Part shown: positions 23,310 to 33,400 of the stretch, piece after piece
How positions within the stretch are numbered: position 1 is the first letter of the stretch
Layout: each line of letters begins with the position of its first letter
Assembly: GCF_006170445.1 (NCBI RefSeq)
Contig: NZ_VCNA01000006.1
Location: forward strand, 248,001 to 312,000
Length of the DNA: 64,000 nt
Source of the DNA: Brevibacillus dissolubilis
GTDB lineage: Bacteria > Bacillota > Bacilli > Brevibacillales > Brevibacillaceae
Direction: 5' to 3'
Notes under the pieces: model-generated
Told to the model about the DNA's origin: nothing
The model's database searches: none
The model's input: the letters and a program-made list of their open reading frames with translations, nothing else
Program-made: the position numbers and the translations under genes

Positions 23310-23522
23310 GGGAGAAGGGGGCTTTACGCGCTTCCCCCACCTTTATAAATCCCACCCAGCCCGGAAAACAGCACGGGGAACACGCTTTTGGATGCAACCT
23401 TGAATACATCTTCGAATAACCCTTTGTTGCTTCCAGTTCCCCGTGCTTTTTTCCGGGCGGCCAGTCCCTGCATCCTCGCGGATTTATACCAGTGGGAAAA
23501 GCGCGTAAAGCCCCCTTCTCCC
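23310..23522. repeat. 213-nt imperfect palindrome, copy A (long hairpin element)
   Basis: The outer 24-nt arms 23310-23333 and 23499-23522 are perfectly complementary. TATAAATCC (23344-23352) pairs with GGATTTATA (23480-23488). A 22-nt inner arm (23360-23381) pairs with 23436-23457 with one mismatch. GCAAC/GTTGC can pair near the loop. Copy B at 48527-48739 has the same 213-nt span and the same nested design but largely different paired bases. Shared unpaired or flanking blocks include AGCTGGC and GCGGCCAG. This fits a conserved RNA or DNA hairpin element; whether it is transcribed is unknown. It occupies most of the gene-free 23218-23562 stretch. Confidence 0.8.
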
Positions 23523-23547
23523 GAACCAAAACCGGGAGACAGGGGGC
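23509..23547 (-). terminator. Alternative hairpin at the right arm of palindrome A
   Basis: GCCCCCTTCTCCCG can pair with CCGGGAGACAGGGGGC just downstream, competing with the long-range arm at 23310-23333. On the minus strand it lies right after the FliB-like gene's stop and is followed by a weak TTTACGCGCTTTT, so it may terminate that transcript. Confidence 0.5.
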
Positions 23548-23562
23548 TACTAAAAAAATCAT

Positions 23563-24759
23563 CTATTCATTCTTAATCAAATAAACCATAAACTCCATCG
23601 TATCAAACTCGTCTTTTTTCAACTCTTCCAATGCCCATTCAAAATAGCTGGAATTGTGCTCATACAGACGGGAGTAGGAGTAGATCATGTTGATTGCAAG
23701 CTCGTGATCCAGCTTTTGATAATAGGCGGAAACCCCGATCAGATGCATTTTGACCAGAGCGTAGTGAAGCACCATCCCCACGTAGTCATCCCATACATCT
23801 GATGACATCATGAACGGGAAGAGTCGTGTAAAGGTGTAGTTGACCAGATAGTTCTCCATCAGATACTCATGCTGTTCCATATAAGGTGCATAATACTTCG
23901 CATAAGCTTCCTGATATCTGTCGACAGATCCGCTGATCACCTCGTTGATCTGCCTATAATACTGAAAATAACGAGGACTCACTTCCGTTTTCCACTTATT
24001 TACATAGTCTGAAGTGAGGGTCTGCAGGATGACGAATTGTGCTTCAGTACGGACAGGTAGATCGGCAAGAGCTTCAAGTACCGAGCCTCCTTGAAGCTCT
24101 TCTTTGAAGGAAGCGATGATGTCTGGGATCTCATCCATCTCTTCCAGCTCAATGACAGCAGAGAGCTTGCGGATGAAGACGCCGACGAGAAGCAGACGCT
24201 CCGGAATGGTATAAGTGCGGTTCTGCAATAGCTCGATGACAAATTCACGGAGCGGATAGAAATGCTCAGCCAAGCTTTCGTCCTCAAGCTGACGGTCGTA
24301 GAAAGACGTGTTGATCTTTTCATCTGTTTTCTCAAATTTCATCCCATCCGGGTTAAGCAAAGCAAGCCTCGCTACCTCTGGACAGGAGATCGCCCCTGAC
24401 AATTCATAGTCCCCGAAGACGACATTATATTCGCGGGGATAGGTAGAACAGACGTGTGAGAGGAAACGTTCTCCTAATTTTAGTTGGAGTGAGCATAATT
24501 TATCCTGATTTAAATGAGGACAATAGCCGTCATGTCCCATTTTAATCGTGGCATATTCGGAAAAAGAGGTTTCCATTTTATTACGGCGAAGAGATTTGTA
24601 AATACGGGTTTTGAGCTTCTTATCCTTGAGAGTCTTGTACTTATCGAACGTTTTTTTATCGATCGGCACCGTCCAGCCGAAACAGCAGGTATCCTCACAG
24701 GCAGAACCCGTACATGAGAAATTTTTCATATATTCAGGGACAAGATTTAGTCTAGGCAT
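23563..24759 (-). CDS. FliB-like lysine-N-methylase with Cys cluster
   Basis: The 398-residue protein has the N-terminal CxxxxCxxTCC-type cluster of the FliB family (FSCTGSACEDTCCFGW). It also has the later conserved cysteines in GYCPHLNQDKLCSLQ, LSHVCSTYPRE and AISCPEVARLAL, suggesting a metal or Fe-S site. Salmonella FliB methylates surface lysines of flagellin. Many Bacillota homologues lie outside flagellar loci, as here, so the target is uncertain. ATG 24759 is selected because GGAGGAGGT lies just upstream; the in-frame upstream part is not protein-like. It diverges from the permease at 24931 across 171 bp. Confidence 0.75.
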   Translation of the reverse strand: MPRLNLVPEYMKNFSCTGSACEDTCCFGWTVPIDKKTFDKYKTLKDKKLKTRIYKSLRRNKMETSFSEYATIKMGHDGYCPHLNQDKLCSLQLKLGERFLSHVCSTYPREYNVVFGDYELSGAISCPEVARLALLNPDGMKFEKTDEKINTSFYDRQLEDESLAEHFYPLREFVIELLQNRTYTIPERLLLVGVFIRKLSAVIELEEMDEIPDIIASFKEELQGGSVLEALADLPVRTEAQFVILQTLTSDYVNKWKTEVSPRYFQYYRQINEVISGSVDRYQEAYAKYYAPYMEQHEYLMENYLVNYTFTRLFPFMMSSDVWDDYVGMVLHYALVKMHLIGVSAYYQKLDHELAINMIYSYSRLYEHNSSYFEWALEELKKDEFDTMEFMVYLIKNE

Positions 24760-24930
24760 ACTACCTCCTCCATTCGACCTCCCTACTTTATCATACGAAA
24801 GTAGTAGATCAAACTTATCAAAATTCATATTATTAAAAGAAACAAATGAAAGCCCGTCAAGGAAATGATAATATGTTGCCAAGTAACTTTGTTAAAAAAG
24901 TTCAAAATAGTGAAGGGGGGCTTTTGCTTT

Positions 24931-26313
24931 ATGGAAACAAACTTGAACGTGGTTGGTGCCGGACCTCAAGTAATGTCTTCAGTCCCAGAGCAAAAAGAGC
25001 TTCAACGAGTTTTAACAACTAGAGATCTCGTCATTTTCGGCATGGTGTTCATGTCTCCCGTCGCAGCACAGATTTTATACGGTTCGTTGGTTCAAGGTTC
25101 ACAAGGGCATGCCGTGCTCGCCTACCTATTTGGTTTAGTTGCAATGATCTTTACTGCTTATTCTTACGGCAAAATGGCATCGGCTTATCCTTCTGCAGGA
25201 TCAACTTACGCGTATACGGCGAAAGCCATCCACCCTTATCTTGGTTTCTTATCTGGATGGGCGATTCTCTTAGACTATATGCTGATCCCGATGATCCTGT
25301 ACAAAACCGGAGCGCTGTTCATGGGGGAACTGATCCCCGGAATCCCGATGTGGGCGATGCTGCTGCTGTTCGTCCTGCCGGTTACCGTCATCAACTACTA
25401 CGGATCACAGCTCAGCTCCCGATTTAACTTCTGGATGATGATCGTCATGCTGGCCAGTATCGTACTGTTCGTCGGCTATGCGATCGTGGCACTGTCCAAT
25501 GGAGTAGGGGTGGGGCAAGTCTTCGCTCTGCAAGGCATCTATAATGAAATGACCTTCTCATGGGATGCGCTGATTGCCGGAACATCGATTGCGGTCTTGT
25601 CCTATCTCGGGTTTGACGCCGTTACCACGATGGCCGAAGACTCCAGCGTAACAGGCAAAACAATCGGTCGTGCAGCGGTTCTCTCTTGCGTGGCAACTAC
25701 TCTTGTGTTCATCCCGCAGGTATACTTTGCTATCCTGGTGATTCCTGATTTCAACTCCTTCCAGTCTCCAGACACGGCGTTCTTCGAAGTGGCGACAGCA
25801 GTTGGCGGGCCGTTCTTGGCGACCATCGTTACTTTGGTTATCGCCATCTCTGGTATTTCCACCGCACTGGCGGGTCAGGCTTCTGCATCGCGTGTTCTGT
25901 TCGGAATGGGCCGTGACCGTGTGCTGCCTGGTTTCCTGGCCATCCTGCACCCGAAACACAAAACACCGATGTATGCCATCCTCGTGATGGGTGTGCTCGG
26001 ATATATCGGTTCCATCCTGATTGATCTCAACACCTTGTTCCTCATCACCGTATTCGGTGCACTCGTCGGCTTCATCTGCGTCAACCTGTCTGTATTTACC
26101 GAGTACTTCATCAAACGGAAAGAACGCACAGGCATGGGGCTGATCACCAACCTGCTTTTCCCGCTGATCGGATTGATTGTCTGCGGTTATATCTTATACG
26201 GTATGGATACAATCGGCAAGATGGTAGGTATTGGCTGGCTCGTTATCGGCGCTCTGTTCCTCGCTGCGACGACTGGCGGGTTCAAGCGTTTACCGGGTAA
26301 ATTCGATCTGTAA
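24931..26313 (+). CDS. APC-family permease, putrescine-importer (PuuP)-like
   Basis: The 460-residue protein has about twelve membrane segments. TM1 is VIFGMVFMSPVAAQILYGSLV, followed by YSYGKMASAYPSAGSTYAY, a TM6 with SYLGFDAVTTMAEDS, and GQASASRVLFGMGRDRVLP. These resemble PuuP/YbeC-type transporters rather than the tandem pair at 19.1-22.4 kb, so it is only a distant relative of them. It may take up putrescine or an amino acid with protons. AAGGGGGG lies 10 nt before ATG 24931; upstream in-frame codons lack a binding site. A long hairpin terminator follows. Confidence 0.85.
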   Translation: METNLNVVGAGPQVMSSVPEQKELQRVLTTRDLVIFGMVFMSPVAAQILYGSLVQGSQGHAVLAYLFGLVAMIFTAYSYGKMASAYPSAGSTYAYTAKAIHPYLGFLSGWAILLDYMLIPMILYKTGALFMGELIPGIPMWAMLLLFVLPVTVINYYGSQLSSRFNFWMMIVMLASIVLFVGYAIVALSNGVGVGQVFALQGIYNEMTFSWDALIAGTSIAVLSYLGFDAVTTMAEDSSVTGKTIGRAAVLSCVATTLVFIPQVYFAILVIPDFNSFQSPDTAFFEVATAVGGPFLATIVTLVIAISGISTALAGQASASRVLFGMGRDRVLPGFLAILHPKHKTPMYAILVMGVLGYIGSILIDLNTLFLITVFGALVGFICVNLSVFTEYFIKRKERTGMGLITNLLFPLIGLIVCGYILYGMDTIGKMVGIGWLVIGALFLAATTGGFKRLPGKFDL

Positions 26314-26321
26314 TTCACAAT

Positions 26322-26401
26322 AAAAGACCCTTTTGGATAGCCAAATCACCTTCACCAAAAGAAGGGGAGAGGAGGGGTTATCCAGAAAGGGTCTTTTCCT
26401 T
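26322..26401 (+). terminator. Long-loop terminator after the PuuP-like gene
   Basis: AAAAGACCCTTT plus GGATA pairs with TATCC plus AAAGGGTCTTTT around a 38-nt loop, ending in TTTTCCTTATT. Confidence 0.75.
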
Positions 26402-26490
26402 ATTACTTATTAATGAACGCTTGGGGTAAGACATATGACGATATCATCACTTGTGTATATCCGATTGTCTACATTCGTACAATCTTACGT

Positions 26491-27618
26491 CTATAGATCC
26501 CGATACGAATCCCGGATCATCAAAAACTCATCCAGATTCTCCAAGAACGCATCCACAAGCACAGGGTCAAAGTGACGGCCGCTCTCTTCCTGGAAAAAGT
26601 CCAAAATCCGATCCAGCTGCCAGGCCGGCTTGTAGACCCGTTCGCTGCCGAGTGCATCAAATACGTCGGCTACCGCTGTAATCCGCGCATAGATATGGAT
26701 GTCATCTCCGGCGATTCCCCGTGGGTAGCCGGTACCGTTCCATTTTTCGTGGTGTTCGTGGGCGACGACGGCGGCGGCCCGCATGATGTGGCGGTGGGAG
26801 TTCTTGAGCAGGTTGTAGCCGATGATGGTATGGCGCTTCATGATGTCATATTCTTCATCGGTCAGCTTGCCTGCCTTGTTGAGCACCGAGTCAGGGATTG
26901 CGACTTTGCCGATATCGTGCATAGGGGAGACGATCCGTAACAGCTCTGCCTCCTCATCGGACATGCCGATATGACGGGCCAGCAGGTAGGAATACTCGGC
27001 GACGCGCTTGACGTGGTTGCCTGTTTCCTTGGAGCGGGTTTCACCGATTTCACCCATGCTAAAAATAATCTCTTTCTGCGTCTCTTCGATCTCATTGGAG
27101 AGCATCGCCGCTTCGAGAGATTTACCGGTGTAGGAGGCGGCGAGGGTGAGGTATTCCAAGTCCTTCTGGGTGAAGACGCCGCTTGAGGTACGCTTGTTAA
27201 TCGCTTGGTATGCGCCCATGATCTGACCTTCGCTATTCTCAAACGGGATGCAGATGATGGACTTGGTGCGGTAGCCAGTCTGACGGTCCACCTCTTGATT
27301 GAAGCGGGGGTCCTGATAGGCGTCATCGATGTAGACGGGCGCATGGTTCTGGACGGAGTAGCCGACCACGCCTTTTTGCGCGGGAACACGGATTTCATCG
27401 ACACCGTGGGCGACCCGTGTCCATAATTCATTGTTCTTTTGATCCAGAATCCACAGGGTGCAACGATCAGCACTGATCAGTTCACGCCCCATGTCGGCCA
27501 TCAGCATCAACAGCCGATCGAGTTGCTTCTCGGATGCGATTTTGGCTGCGTAGGAAAAGATGACTTTCAGTGTCTGCTCGGGTGTCAAATCATCTTTGAT
27601 GGTCTGTTGCATGACCAT
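26491..27618 (-). CDS. GAF/HD-GYP domain protein
   Basis: The 375-residue protein has an N-terminal GAF sensor domain (about 25-180, ADRCTLWILD...GVVGYSVQNHAPVYIDDAY...SIICIPFEN) and a C-terminal HD-GYP domain (about 185-370). The latter has HVKRVAEYSYLLA, MHDIGKVAIPD, HHEKWNGTGYPRG and ARITAVADVFDAL. HD-GYP enzymes linearise cyclic di-GMP; the GYP triad is intact, so activity is expected. GAF binds a small ligand or senses redox. ATG 27618 is supported by GGAGGTG 6 nt upstream. It is the second gene of a two-gene operon, 20 bp after the metallo-beta-lactamase-fold gene. Confidence 0.9.
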   Translation of the reverse strand: MVMQQTIKDDLTPEQTLKVIFSYAAKIASEKQLDRLLMLMADMGRELISADRCTLWILDQKNNELWTRVAHGVDEIRVPAQKGVVGYSVQNHAPVYIDDAYQDPRFNQEVDRQTGYRTKSIICIPFENSEGQIMGAYQAINKRTSSGVFTQKDLEYLTLAASYTGKSLEAAMLSNEIEETQKEIIFSMGEIGETRSKETGNHVKRVAEYSYLLARHIGMSDEEAELLRIVSPMHDIGKVAIPDSVLNKAGKLTDEEYDIMKRHTIIGYNLLKNSHRHIMRAAAVVAHEHHEKWNGTGYPRGIAGDDIHIYARITAVADVFDALGSERVYKPAWQLDRILDFFQEESGRHFDPVLVDAFLENLDEFLMIRDSYRDL

Positions 27619-27638
27619 GGTTTCACCTCCAAGTTTTC

Positions 27639-28433
27639 TTAGGAGAAGGTTAGGGGCTTTGATTGCTGGAGGAGTTTTATCCCGTGTTCGGACAATTCGC
27701 CCTCAAAGCGTTCGATCTGATCAGGGACATGCATGGCATAGATTTTATGGTAGACAGAGGGTGGATAGTAGTTGAGCACCTGCTTCAGACTCGCATGCAC
27801 AGCATTCTTTTCGGAGGAAGGCTCCAAATCATGAAAAATCGCGACGGTCTGTGAATTGATGTGATCCCTCAGTGAGCTTTGTTCGATATGCTTGATGTCA
27901 CTGGTGAACAGCAGATTGCGCCCGCTGCTGAGGTTGGTAATCTTGAGGGCAAAGCTGTGCATATCAATGCAGTGAAGATCGCTCGTATCAATCATCGTCA
28001 GCTCATAATCGTTAATCGTACAGGTATACTCACGGGCGCTGGTGTTGGGGATGATCCGTATCTCACAATAATCGGAAAGATCAAGCCCACTGGTGCATAA
28101 GCCGGCACGCAGCACCTGGGTAAACAGTTCCTCTTGGGACTCCATCATGATTAGCATGGGTCTGTACGGCTTGTGCTTCCCGTCTGAAAAATTCCAATAA
28201 CAGCGCAGGAGCAGCTCCTCCAGCCCGCCCACATGATCAGAATGAAAATGAGTGATGAAGATAGAATCGACTTGCGTGTGGTGGAATCCGGCTTCCTTCA
28301 GGCTGTATCGCAGGGTGGTCCCGGCATCCAGCAACAGATTGTGGTCCCCCAGTTGAAACAGGTAGTTATTATGAAAAAAACGGTCGGAGAAGGCTCCCCC
28401 GATCCCCAGTGGCGTGACGATCAATGGTTTCAC
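27639..28433 (-). CDS. Metallo-beta-lactamase-fold hydrolase
   Basis: The 264-residue protein has the binuclear zinc motif THFHSDHVGG (HxHxDH), LLLDAGTT before it, and later FTSDIKH, as in RNase Z/AtsA/phosphodiesterase-type enzymes. It starts at GTG 28433, and only a weak ATGAG lies upstream. Being co-transcribed with the HD-GYP protein, it might be a cyclic-nucleotide phosphodiesterase; this is inference, and the family is too broad to assign a substrate. It diverges from the adenylate cyclase gene at 28618. Confidence 0.82.
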   Translation of the reverse strand: MKPLIVTPLGIGGAFSDRFFHNNYLFQLGDHNLLLDAGTTLRYSLKEAGFHHTQVDSIFITHFHSDHVGGLEELLLRCYWNFSDGKHKPYRPMLIMMESQEELFTQVLRAGLCTSGLDLSDYCEIRIIPNTSAREYTCTINDYELTMIDTSDLHCIDMHSFALKITNLSSGRNLLFTSDIKHIEQSSLRDHINSQTVAIFHDLEPSSEKNAVHASLKQVLNYYPPSVYHKIYAMHVPDQIERFEGELSEHGIKLLQQSKPLTFS

Positions 28434-28617
28434 CTCATTTGGTAGACGCCTGTTGGTTTATGTATCCATAACTCTATGGCTATTGTACCAAACTGTCTAG
28501 GTCATATCTGCCTGTGGAAGAAAAATTTTCGATAAAAAATTCCGATTAAATTCCAATCTCCTGTATAATATGTAATGTTCGAAAAACTACTTTTTTAGAT
28601 CAAATGGGGGAGTGAGG

Positions 28618-30423
28618 ATGATTCGTTTGGCCCGTAAGCTTTTGACCCCCGTCCTGCTCGTTCTGGTCATTGGAATGATGTTTCAGTTCAACACCTTCCA
28701 TATGATGGAGAATACGTACTACGATCAAATGACCAGAGAGGTGCGGGCAGCAGACTCGCAGATCGCGGTAATTGGCGTGGATGAGACGAGCCTGGAGAAT
28801 ATGGGGCGATGGCCGTGGCCAAGGTCGATGCATGCAGATCTGGTGGATCGGCTGACCGAGGCCGGGGCAAAAGGTATTTTTCTTGATTTATTATTTTCAG
28901 AGCCTTCGGAAGACAGCGCAGAGGATGAACGCATGCAACAAGCGATCCAGGATCGGCCCCATGTGATCATTCCGAGCGCGTTTTTGTTTGAAGAGAGGCA
29001 GGATGTGGAGAACGGGCTTCAATATAAAAGCATCCTTGCGCCGATCTACTCCCTCACTGAAGAGCAGCATGCACACATCAATGTGTTGCCGGACCGTGGC
29101 GAAGTCGTGCGGCAGATTCTCTTGGGAGTGCCCATCGAGGGGCAGACATTGATGCCTGCCGTCGATGTGCGGATGGCTAACATGCTGCTGACACCAGATC
29201 AGCAGATCAGCTATGCCGATGGAGTCTGGAAGCGAGGTGACCAGGCGCTCGTCACCAATGGTCGCAACCAGGTCTACTTCAGCTATGCCCAGCTGCCGGG
29301 GGAATTCGGCCCGGTATCGTACTTTGATGTGTACAATATGGACCCGGATGCGATGCGTGCTTATTTTCAAGATAAGCTGGTGCTGATCGGGCCTTATTCT
29401 CTGAGCCTTGGTGACCAATACCTGACACCGATGAGCAGTACGACCAAAATGTATGGGGTCGAGATTCATGCCAACATGATTCAGGCGTTGGTGGAAGGTG
29501 CGTTCTATACCGTGGCTGAAGGGGAGAGCGGATGGATTGGCTGGCTGATCATCGCCCTCTTGATCACCGTACCGTACTGGCTGATGCAGAGACTGTCGGC
29601 AAAAGGTTCCTTCTTTTTATTTGCCGGGTTGATGATTGGCTATACACTCTTCGTGATCGGTGTGTTTGTCTACGGGAAGCTTCTGCTGCCGTTTACGTAT
29701 CCGACGATGGCGATTGTCAGTGTCTATGTCTGGTCCGTGGTCAGCCGTTATGTGAGTGAGCGCCGTGAGCGCAACCGTGTGACCTCATTGTTCAGCCGTT
29801 ATGTGTCCCAACAGGTGGTAGATGAGCTGCTTGCATCCGAAGCGGCACAGAGCCTGGGTGGTACACGCAAACACGTCAGCATCATGTTCGTCGACATCAG
29901 GGGCTTCACTACGCTGTCTGAGCAGATCGAGCCAGAAGAAGTGATCGGGGTGCTCAATGAATACCTCGACCTTGGGACGCGCGCGGTGTTTGCCCATGAA
30001 GGGACACTGGATAAGTTTATCGGGGACGGCATCATGAGTATTTTTGGTGCGCCCCATACGATTGAAAATCATGCAGAGATGGCGGTTCGTGCCGCACTTG
30101 CGATGAAGCGCGGGTCAGCCGAATTGGCAGAGAGATTGAATCAGACTTACGGGTACTCGGTCTCATTTGGGATCGGAATCAATACAGGTGACGCGGTCAT
30201 CGGTAACATCGGCTCCAAGAACAGGCTTGACTATACCGCAATCGGTGACACCGTCAACATGGCCGCCCGCCTGGAATCCAACTCCAAAGCGGGACAAATT
30301 CTGATCAGCCAGTCCACCTATGACCTGGTCAAAGACCTGTTCGAGATTGAGGAACTGGGCGAGATCAAGGTCAAGGGGAAAGAGAAACCCGTCATGGTGT
30401 ACCAAGTGCAAGGAGAAAAATAA
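28618..30423 (+). CDS. CHASE2-domain class III adenylate cyclase
   Basis: The 601-residue protein has one N-terminal membrane segment (LLTPVLLVLVIGMMFQF), an extracytoplasmic CHASE2 sensor (about 25-300, IAVIGVDETSLENMGRWPWPR...DLLFSEPSED), and three membrane segments (about 305-385). The cytoplasmic class III cyclase domain (about 410-600) has metal Asps in MFVDIRGFT and KFIGDGIMSIFG, the adenine-selecting Lys in LDKFIGDG, and YTAIGDTVNMAARLES with transition-state Asn and Arg. It should make cAMP in response to an envelope signal. ATG 28618 follows GGGGGAG by 5 nt; a GTG at 28612 is too close to that site. TATAAT at 28564-28569 is a likely -10. The FecR protein follows after 11 bp. Confidence 0.9.
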   Translation: MIRLARKLLTPVLLVLVIGMMFQFNTFHMMENTYYDQMTREVRAADSQIAVIGVDETSLENMGRWPWPRSMHADLVDRLTEAGAKGIFLDLLFSEPSEDSAEDERMQQAIQDRPHVIIPSAFLFEERQDVENGLQYKSILAPIYSLTEEQHAHINVLPDRGEVVRQILLGVPIEGQTLMPAVDVRMANMLLTPDQQISYADGVWKRGDQALVTNGRNQVYFSYAQLPGEFGPVSYFDVYNMDPDAMRAYFQDKLVLIGPYSLSLGDQYLTPMSSTTKMYGVEIHANMIQALVEGAFYTVAEGESGWIGWLIIALLITVPYWLMQRLSAKGSFFLFAGLMIGYTLFVIGVFVYGKLLLPFTYPTMAIVSVYVWSVVSRYVSERRERNRVTSLFSRYVSQQVVDELLASEAAQSLGGTRKHVSIMFVDIRGFTTLSEQIEPEEVIGVLNEYLDLGTRAVFAHEGTLDKFIGDGIMSIFGAPHTIENHAEMAVRAALAMKRGSAELAERLNQTYGYSVSFGIGINTGDAVIGNIGSKNRLDYTAIGDTVNMAARLESNSKAGQILISQSTYDLVKDLFEIEELGEIKVKGKEKPVMVYQVQGEK

Positions 30424-30434
30424 GGAAAGAGGGG

Positions 30435-33400
30435 ATGGAGTTGTCGCGATCATTCATGATGCGGCCTGTGACTCTGCTTCTGCTCATCTGCGCGATGCTA
30501 ATCACGAGCATCGCGCCGGGGCTGGCTGCCGCTGCAGATACGACGAGGGTCGCCAAGCTGACCAGCCTGAAGGGCACTGTCAATGTGAAAAAGGCTGGCG
30601 GGCAGAAGCCGTTCAAAGCGTTTCTCAACATGGCACTGGTCAAAGGCGACACGCTGACCACAGGTGCAGACGGCAGTGGTACACTGACGCTGGACAATGG
30701 CAGCAAAGTCAATGTAGGAAGCAACTCGACGATCCTGATCAGCAATCTTGCCACCAATCAGAAAGGCGGCAAGGATACATCGATCAAGGTGGTCAACGGC
30801 CAAGTCTGGTCCAAAGTCCAAGGAATCACCAACGCCAACGATAATTATAAGTACGAAACACCCACTGCCGTGATGGGGATTCGCGGAACGCTTTTATTTG
30901 TCAAAGCAGAACAAAAACAATCCGGCCTGTGGGTGACAGAAGGCGCGGTAAGTGTCGCCAAGCCGTCGACACCACAGAATCAGTCGTTGGTCATAGCCGA
31001 TCAGACCGTGCAGGCCAACGCAAGCGGTATCCAAGGATCTGTGATCAATGCCAACCAACTGGTGCAACAGATCGATCCGGGCATCCTGCCTGCGGCGACG
31101 CAAGATATTATTCAGGCCGTCTATGAAATCAAAAACAACCAAGCGCCGGTTGGTACGGGCAAAGGGCTTGCCAACAAGTTTTTGGAACAGGCCGAAGCTT
31201 TCGTTAACGAGGCGAAAAAGAAAGACCCGCAGATTCCTGTACCGCCTGACTTTTCACAAGTAGTTAAGGATGTCAGTACGAAGATTCAAGAGCATCTGAA
31301 AAACAATCCAAATCCACCTGGTGTCACACCACCAGCCCAAGTGCCGACGACCACTCCTCCGGGAACCCAACCACCAGCCACTCCACCCGGCAATGGCGGT
31401 TCGGGGGGCGGCGGTAACAGCGGCGGGGGAGGAGGAGGCGGTGGTGGCGGCGGAAGTGAACGTCCAACCATCACAGGACTCCTTGTCAACTCTTCCCGAT
31501 CTGTACTGAACACAGGCGATAGAGAAGTGTTCTCCGCTGTTGCGGCATTCAGCGATGGCACGAGCCAAGAAGTATCGAATCGGGCGACATGGAGCACCTC
31601 CAATTCCGAGATTGCCACGATCAGTCCAAATGGAGTTTTGCAAGCCAATAAAGCGGGTCAGGTGACTGTCACCGCTCTGTACCAGAATAAACTCGCAAGC
31701 AAGACCATCACGATCCAAGAAGTGGTGCAGCGACTCTCGATCAGTCCGAACCAAGCGACCCTTCAACGGGGTGAGCAGCAAGCCTTCAGCCTGACGCTCA
31801 CTCACCCGAACGGCACGGAAAAAGATGTAACCAATCAAGCACGCTGGTCCGTCTCCGACCCGGAAGTGGCGAATGTGTCCAAGGCAGGTGTGGTCACCGC
31901 GAAAAAAGCGGGCAAGTCCACCACGGTGACCGCTGTATATCAGGGTCTGCAAGCGACGGCCACTATCAACGTGCATGCACCGGAAGTAACGGTGAAGGGC
32001 CTCAGCATCAGCCCGCAAGAAGCAACGATGCTAATTGGGGAGGGCACCTCCCTGCGGGTGAGCGCCACCTATTCAGATGAGACCCAGCAGGATGTCACCC
32101 GCGAGGCAAGCTGGAGCGTGGCTGACCCGTCTGTAGCGACTATCTCACAGAGTGGGGGAGCACGTGGTCTGGCAGCAGGCTCCACCACCGTCACAGCCAC
32201 TCTCGGCGACAAAACGGCAACAGCCCGTCTGGTTGTAGCGGCTCCGCCTACACAGCCACCTGTGCAGGAGCCTACCGTGGAGACGGTAGATGTAGATGTT
32301 GCCCCAGACAAGACCGTGACGATCAGCGGTACAGCCAGCGACTCTGAGGCGGTCATCATCACCCTGATCAACGGAGGAACAGAAGTAAGCCATACCGTCC
32401 AAGTGGTGAATGGCAGCTTTACCTTCACTTCTGCCACACTTCAATCAGGCAACTGGAGCTACAAAATTGAAGCGGTCAAAGGAACAACCCGCTCCAAGCC
32501 CAAAACAGGTGTGGTTGACCTGACAGCACCGATTGTCCATGGCATCATGACCGCCATCGACGATACGCATCTCAAGCTTACTTTTAATGAAACACTCGAC
32601 AAGGCCTCCGCCGAGACGGCTGTCAACTATACACTCGGCGGTACAGGCGGCCTCAGTGGTCACCCAAGTGCAGCGGTGCTTGACGCCAATGGCAATGGTG
32701 TCCTCCTGACGATCCCGTCACTGGCCGCAATCATGGGCGGCACAACCGTCACCGTCACGGTGCAGGGTGTCAAGGATGTGGCAGGCAACTCAATCACTGT
32801 TGGCCAAAACAAAGCGATCTACACCAAGCCTGCTGATGAGACAGAGATTGATTTTGTCATCAAAGGTACGCCAGCCACAGATGGGAACGCCTCGATTGAG
32901 CTTGCTTACCAACCTGCTGGCTCGATCGGCTACGAACCGATTCCGCTCAACTACCATACCAGCGTAGAGGCGGGAGAGGTGCATATCCGTCTGGAGAATC
33001 CGACCATCAGCGCTGACCGTTATCACGTGATGATTACAACCAATGGATATGTGTTCACACGGGTACTGTCAGCAGCGGAGCTGAATGAACCAGTCGTATT
33101 TACCGCAGACGCGACCTATGTTCCGCTCCATATTCAGATCGCGCAGGCAGGCAATACACTCAGCTTCCAAAAAATCGGCCTGTATGCAGTGGATACCCAA
33201 GGCTACTCGACAGTCGGTCTGACCGTGCCATTCGGGGTCCGTGTACAGCCAGGAGCGTATAATCTGCAAATCAATGCAAAAACAGCCAATGCGCTCTACC
33301 AGCTCTATAAAATCGGTGCGGTGATTGACAGCAGTCATCCTCTGTTGAATGTGTACGCAGCGGAAATGGCGGAAGTGACGCTGGATATGACCAATTGGGC

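Noticed and set aside
23310-23522. Insertion sequence ends or attachment site
   Set aside because: No transposase or integrase lies within or beside the element, and no flanking direct repeat could be seen by eye.
31380-31460. GGC/GGN tract as a possible slippage hotspot
   Set aside because: It encodes the Gly linker of the giant protein in frame; no sign of phase variation such as an out-of-frame start.
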